DNA of 8,720 nt. It comes from an uncultured Dysosmobacter sp. (GTDB lineage: Bacteria; Bacillota; Clostridia; Oscillospirales; Oscillospiraceae). Of this stretch, positions 6,501 through 8,720 are shown one piece after another. Positions within the stretch are counted from its first letter, which is position 1. The number at the start of each line of letters is the position of its first letter. The notes under the pieces were generated by a model, which searched no databases, was not told where the DNA came from, and saw nothing but the letters and a program-made list of their open reading frames with translations. The stretch spans positions 1 to 8,720 of the forward strand of contig CAKUBJ010000048.1 in NCBI GenBank assembly GCA_934636905.1, read 5' to 3'. The translations under genes and the position numbers were made by a program.

Positions 6501-8296
6501 TCCAGGGTCAGGGGGCTCTCCTGGCTGCCGAGGGTGATGCCGGAGATGGCGTGGCCCCGGCCGTCAAAGCTGCCGTTGAAGGCGTAGTCGCTGCCGCCGA
6601 TGGGGGTCCAGGCGGCGGAGGAGACGTCGATGTCGTCGCTGAGGGCCACGAACTTGCCGGTATAGTCGATCTTCTCGTTCATGGAGGCGGCGAAGTTCCG
6701 CAGCTGGGTCTCGTTGGCGATGAGATAGGGAGTTTCCTCGCTGCCGTGGCCGCTCTCAAAGATGCTGGCGTCGATCTCGCCGCTGGTCCACAGGCTGCCG
6801 GACAGGACCACCTTGCCGTTGGAGAGGGTCCAATCCTGGAAGGCGTCGTTCACCCGGGCGGTCATGTCGGTGAAGTCACCGCAGCCGCTGATATTGGCGG
6901 TCTTCACGTTAGCCGTCATGGTGGTGATGGCGGCGGGAGCCAGGTTATCGTGCAGGAGCTGGGCGAATTCCTCGCTCGCAGCCTCGTCGGCCGCCTTTTT
7001 CCCGACCGTTTCCGCGTTGAACTTACCGCTTTCCGCGCCAAACGCGGTATCGCCGACATAATAGCAGCTGTCTGCATAGGTCGCCGCGGCAAGGTCACCG
7101 GCAATCGCGCCGGGCTTATATGTGGCGGTATCCAGGGAAGTCAGAGTTACATTGCCTGCGGTATAGACATTGTAGACGATGCCGTTGACCTGACCAAACA
7201 CACCGCCGACATTGCCGTAATTGGCGCAGGTGGTCGTGACGCTCACATCACCAAGCGCATAGTTGTTCATGAAGAGCGCCCGGATGCTCGCCCAGGCAGA
7301 CAGGCCGCCGACCGTGGCACGGCCGGTGCCGGAATCCGCAGTGACGGTCACGTCCGTGCCGCAGTTGGTGATGGCCGCGCGCTGGTCCGTGAAGCCGGTC
7401 AGGCCGCCAAGGACTGTAACTTTGTTAGCCGTAGTGATGCTGATGCTGCCGGACACCGTGCAGCCATCAATGATGGAGGAAGCTGTGCCGGAGGTGTTGT
7501 TCTTGATGAAAGCCACAAGAGCGCCCGCATACACGTTCTGCGCCGCGTCGCTGATGTTGATGCTGACATCCGTGAGGTGGACATTTTGGATGACCACGCC
7601 GTTCAGCGTGTAGCCGAACAGGCCCACGTAGCCCAGGGTGCTGTCGGTGATGGTCATACCGGAGATGCAGTGGCCGTCGCCGTCAAACGTTCCGCCGAAG
7701 GCCAGCGTGCCGGAGGAGCCGATGGGCGTCCACTCGCCGGTCAGAGCGATGTCGGAGGTCAGCTTGAGGTACTGACCGGCATAGGTGGTGCCAGCCACCA
7801 CCTGGGCCTGGAGGTAGCGCAGACCTGCCTCACTGGAGATGAGGTAGGGATTCTCCTCCGTGCCCGCGCCGCCGGCGAAGCCGGAGAGCGCTTTGTTCAG
7901 GGCATCCTCGGTGGCCGTGACGATGGCCTTGGCGCTGATGGTGGCGCCGCTGACGGCGTCGATCTCTTTGTTGTTCAGCTTCTCGGTCAGGCCGTCGGTG
8001 CTGTTGTTGGTCTTGATGGTGTCCAGGATGTTGAGGGCGTTTGCCCAGCGGTCGGGAGTTTCCTCCTCACCGGTCGCCTGGATATCCGCAATGCTGACGC
8101 TGTCGTCTTCGGACTTGGCAAGCGTCACGGTGACAGTGACGTCACCTTTGAAGCCGGCCGCCGTCCCGGTGTAGGTGCCGGGGACGTAGGTGTCGTCCAC
8201 CGTGACGGCCAGGGCCGTCGCCGGGAGAAGCGACAGCGTCATAACGGCCGCCATCAGGGCGGAGAGGAGCTTGTTCTTCCAGTTCTTGTGTTTCAT
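3578..8296 (-). CDS. Giant secreted SLH protein with flavinylatable FMN-binding domain and GLUG beta-helix blocks
   Basis: This is a 1572-aa surface protein. Residues 1-30 are a signal peptide (basic start, hydrophobic core, cleavage after ATALA). Residues about 36-138 are an FMN-binding domain with DAVSGAT (113-119), the ApbE flavinylation motif; T119 is the expected FMN acceptor. Three homologous blocks follow (about 140-510, 514-905 and 984-1372). Each opens with a GTEE/GSEE/GTEA-type PYLI...LR motif and carries several GLUG repeats (for example VGGLVGLNNRGLVANCW), so a right-handed beta-helix is predicted. Residues about 915-978 resemble the start of a second FMN-binding domain but lack the SGAT motif. 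A Gly/Ser linker (about 1374-1396) precedes three SLH domains (1397-1454, 1458-1513, 1519-1572), each with TRGQ where TRAE is usual, for attachment to wall polysaccharide. The ATG at 8296 has AAGGAGG at 8301-8307. Its own promoter and terminator make it monocistronic. An electron-transfer or redox role is inferred; adhesion is the alternative. Confidence 0.93.
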   Translation of the reverse strand: MKHKNWKNKLLSALMAAVMTLSLLPATALAVTVDDTYVPGTYTGTAAGFKGDVTVTVTLAKSEDDSVSIADIQATGEEETPDRWANALNILDTIKTNNSTDGLTEKLNNKEIDAVSGATISAKAIVTATEDALNKALSGFAGGAGTEENPYLISSEAGLRYLQAQVVAGTTYAGQYLKLTSDIALTGEWTPIGSSGTLAFGGTFDGDGHCISGMTITDSTLGYVGLFGYTLNGVVIQNVHLTDVSINISDAAQNVYAGALVAFIKNNTSGTASSIIDGCTVSGSISITTANKVTVLGGLTGFTDQRAAITNCGTDVTVTADSGTGRATVGGLSAWASIRALFMNNYALGDVSVTTTCANYGNVGGVFGQVNGIVYNVYTAGNVTLTSLDTATYKPGAIAGDLAAATYADSCYYVGDTAFGAESGKFNAETVGKKAADEAASEEFAQLLHDNLAPAAITTMTANVKTANISGCGDFTDMTARVNDAFQDWTLSNGKVVLSGSLWTSGEIDASIFESGHGSEETPYLIANETQLRNFAASMNEKIDYTGKFVALSDDIDVSSAAWTPIGGSDYAFNGSFDGRGHAISGITLGSQESPLTLDKDNIYIGLFGVLGSSAYVKNVSVQNAAIYTHYALNAFLGGIAGYTDGSRVNGDYRGAVIDGCSVNGTFVHTGDRGNQFVGGLVGMQYKGAILNSSAQVDLSGVVLAGDLAEVGGLVGLNNRGLVANCWSDSNVYGSGSRENGNEGMAVVSNLVACNAGALVNCYASGDVTTKEHSTYAGMVSGWVTGIGKSYHCWYDLDSTMIVGKDTDSPLIVKPVESIGTKVSSGVNDEGDAYTGGLVDKMTGYSASSYTAVAEGLNGSFAAFPIDITVFGLANTALKTWTYDADSGLVTFGAENGTVTYVQPDCEKVEKPEQKLQDGTWYGRDAEKTTVVRITVENNAVTETKVLSGTESGEAYDAALEKARYKATYGDFSHYEAADPSRFAGGSGTEADPYRIANEAQLRYLSYSLNADVDWSGVYFRQTADITLTDEWLPIGWALNGEVNGKKTAIAAYPFRGNYDGGNCTISGLTIGSKDAPADQMVSGLFGLTSGSYSSNAQPDGTEQVVRLANIRLRDIAIYVSTRYETFTGGLVGSGQNGIYIDNCSVTGEITSLTSESFSRAGGLAASVLRGAVTNSWADVDITAETDTNNVYAGGFYGMDNRVTTVNCYALGNVTGNSTNNNKVHIGGFVGQAGGIHVNCYAAGDVVSRKTTTDVGILSGRSSGINIDYHCYYNTEAALQQGDTVISPAAAVGVVTTNATEVDVTGKTAEELKGSDFAALLNSNRSESAMAAAMAEINALLAAPGSGLSQANYYAGTALLAWTAKGGAVTFGTDTQPGGNGGNGGSSSSAVTPAQPENPFTDVAEGSPYQDAILWALEKGITTGTTATTFSPNAPCTRGQAVTFLWRAAGSPEPKRADLPFTDVAADSVYAKAILWAVEQGITLGTTENSFSPNAPCTRGQIVTFLYRAAGSPAVDGAADPFTDVSADSPFLNAILWAAQEGITTGTTESTFSPGSTCTRGQIVTFLYRSAD
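3591..4139. repeat. Three tandem 183-bp units encoding the SLH domains
   Basis: The same segment (AGAGGAAGGTCACG followed by CTGGCCCCGGGTGCAG) recurs starting at 3591, 3774 and 3957, an exact 183-bp (61-codon) period. The two units nearer the linker share the longest identical stretch, suggesting recent duplication or gene conversion among the SLH units. Confidence 0.85.
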
Positions 8297-8391
8297 GGTG
8301 CCTCCTTCATAGTGTGATTGGCGCCTTACGGGCCCGCTCCGGCCGGGATCTCTGGCAGGGACGCGGTTTCAGGGGGGAGGGCCGTCCGGCG

Positions 8392-8407
8392 GTTAGCTTA
8401 CGCTAAC
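8392..8407. promoter_or_regulatory. DtxR/IdeR-like metal-regulator palindrome, copy 1
   Basis: GTTAGCTTACGCTAAC has 6-bp perfect arms around 4 nt. The half-site resembles the TTAGG...CCTAA type core of DtxR-family iron or manganese repressors in its spacing and its TTAG/CTAA ends, but it is not a full consensus match. It is embedded in the 30-bp block repeated 101 bp away. Confidence 0.6.
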
Positions 8408-8492
8408 TTGCGAGCAGAAACTCCCGCTTTCGAATGGTGCATCCGCCCCCTGCCAGGCTGGCTGTGCGCGGCGGGAGGGGCGTGCTCCGGCG

Positions 8493-8508
8493 GTTAGCTT
8501 ATGCTAAC
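8493..8508. promoter_or_regulatory. DtxR/IdeR-like metal-regulator palindrome, copy 2
   Basis: GTTAGCTTATGCTAAC differs from copy 1 only in the central spacer. It lies about 60 nt downstream of the predicted start of the leftward transcript. Two such copies argue for a real operator. Repression by blocking elongation, or a second undetected promoter, would fit. Confidence 0.6.
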
Positions 8509-8572
8509 TACCGAGAAAAAAGAACGTCCGTCCCGGAGGATGCTCCGGCAACGGGACCCGTTTTCTGGAAAT

Positions 8573-8602
8573 ACTATACCCCAGCCCGGCGGCGTTTGTC
8601 AA
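8573..8602 (-). promoter_or_regulatory. Leftward promoter of the SLH surface-protein gene
   Basis: Read leftward: a perfect TTGACA (8597-8602), an 18-bp spacer and TATAGT (8573-8578, 5 of 6). It stands out in a GC-rich background and is the only good promoter found upstream of the gene. Transcription would start near 8566. Confidence 0.75.
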
Positions 8603-8644
8603 GAGGGGGCGTGGAGTCCGGGGCGGCGGGACGGAAAATTCCCC

Positions 8645-8672
8645 TTGACAAACCGTTCATACTGTGTATACT
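8645..8672 (+). promoter_or_regulatory. Rightward promoter of the gene at 8704
   Basis: A perfect TTGACA (8645-8650), a 16-bp spacer and TATACT (8667-8672) stand about 32 nt before the ATG. The -10 box and start region lie within a large inverted repeat, so a bound repressor would block this promoter. Confidence 0.85.
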
Positions 8673-8692
8673 AGCTATATACAGTATGAACG
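8654..8692. promoter_or_regulatory. 39-bp inverted-repeat operator, GntR/YtrA-like
   Basis: The left arm CGTTCATACTGTGTATA (8654-8670) matches the complement of the right arm (8676-8692) at 16 of 17 positions, around CTAGC. It covers the -10 box and the transcription start. The CTGTATATA core resembles operators of YtrA-subfamily GntR repressors, which commonly repress their own genes. The repressor is inferred. Confidence 0.7.
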
Positions 8693-8703
8693 GGAGGAAC
8701 CGC

Positions 8704-8720
8704 ATGGAGATCCTGATCCG
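8704..8720 (+). CDS. Start of a gene, probably a GntR-family (YtrA-type) repressor; truncated by window edge
   Basis: Only the ATG and the codons for MEILI plus two bases are present. A GGGAGGA at 8692-8698 lies 5 nt before the ATG, and a strong promoter with a large operator is just upstream, so a gene start is well supported. Identity is inferred. YtrA-type GntR regulators often begin with M-[DE]-I-x-I, and their promoters carry CTGTATA-type palindromes as seen here. Such regulators usually precede ABC-transporter genes. Nothing beyond the fifth codon can be tested in this window. Confidence 0.5.

Larger units (their letters stand above)
8297..8566 (-). other. Long 5' leader of the SLH gene
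   Basis: About 270 nt separate the predicted transcription start (near 8566) from the ATG. The leader holds two copies of a 30-bp block (8385-8414 and 8486-8515, three differences), each centred on a palindrome. It also has a hairpin CCGGAG/CTCCGG (8533-8548) and a long-range pair CTGGCAGGG (8352-8360) with CCCTGCCAG (8448-8456). I searched for FMN-riboswitch landmarks because of the FMN-binding domain and found none. Confidence 0.55.

Noticed and set aside
5375..8317. 980-codon open frame on the plus strand
   Set aside because: It is antisense to the SLH gene over its whole length, lies in GC-rich DNA where stop codons are rare, and gives a low-complexity Gly/Ala/Val/His-rich product with no recognisable domain.
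8297..8566. FMN riboswitch in the leader
   Set aside because: It was expected because of the FMN-binding domain, but the conserved RFN core sequences and junction layout are absent.

Overview
The window looks like DNA from a gut-type member of the Clostridia (Oscillospiraceae-like, Firmicutes). The evidence is the Shine-Dalgarno sites (AAGGAGG), TTG/GTG starts, a RepA_N-type initiator next to ParA/ParB and a DUF5348 protein, and a very GC-rich SLH surface protein of the variant with TRGQ instead of TRAE. No taxonomic marker is present, so this is an inference.

Positions 1-3240, moderate GC, all genes on the minus strand. This is the replication and partition module of an integrative conjugative element (Tn1549-like family) or plasmid. 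In transcription order: a DUF5348 protein, a terminator-like hairpin, two small cysteine-rich proteins, a RepA_N/DUF6017 initiator, ParA, and ParB, which runs off the left edge. From the second cysteine-rich gene to parB the genes overlap or nearly touch, so they form one translationally coupled operon. Inside repA, between its two domains, lie three 23-bp tandem palindromic repeats with an AT-rich tract of short direct repeats beside them. The 23-bp period is not a multiple of three and each copy is read in a different frame. The repeats are therefore conserved as DNA and are the likely iterons/origin.

Positions 3241-3577, no gene. This stretch holds two candidate leftward promoters for the DUF5348 gene, several nested inverted repeats and the terminator of the next gene. 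GC rises sharply near 3540, so the edge of the mobile element may lie here.

Positions 3578-8296, very high GC, minus strand. One giant secreted protein (1572 aa) has a signal peptide, an FMN-binding domain with an intact ApbE flavinylation motif, three homologous GLUG/beta-helix blocks, a vestigial second FMN-binding-like segment, a Gly/Ser linker and three C-terminal SLH repeats. It is predicted to be a wall-anchored flavoprotein, possibly for extracellular electron transfer.

Positions 8297-8703, intergenic. A strong leftward promoter and a leader of about 270 nt serve the surface-protein gene. The leader carries two copies of a 16-bp palindrome resembling DtxR/IdeR-type metal-regulator boxes. 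A divergent rightward promoter, overlapped by a 39-bp inverted repeat, serves a gene starting at 8704, of which only the first five codons are seen (probably an autoregulated GntR/YtrA-type repressor).
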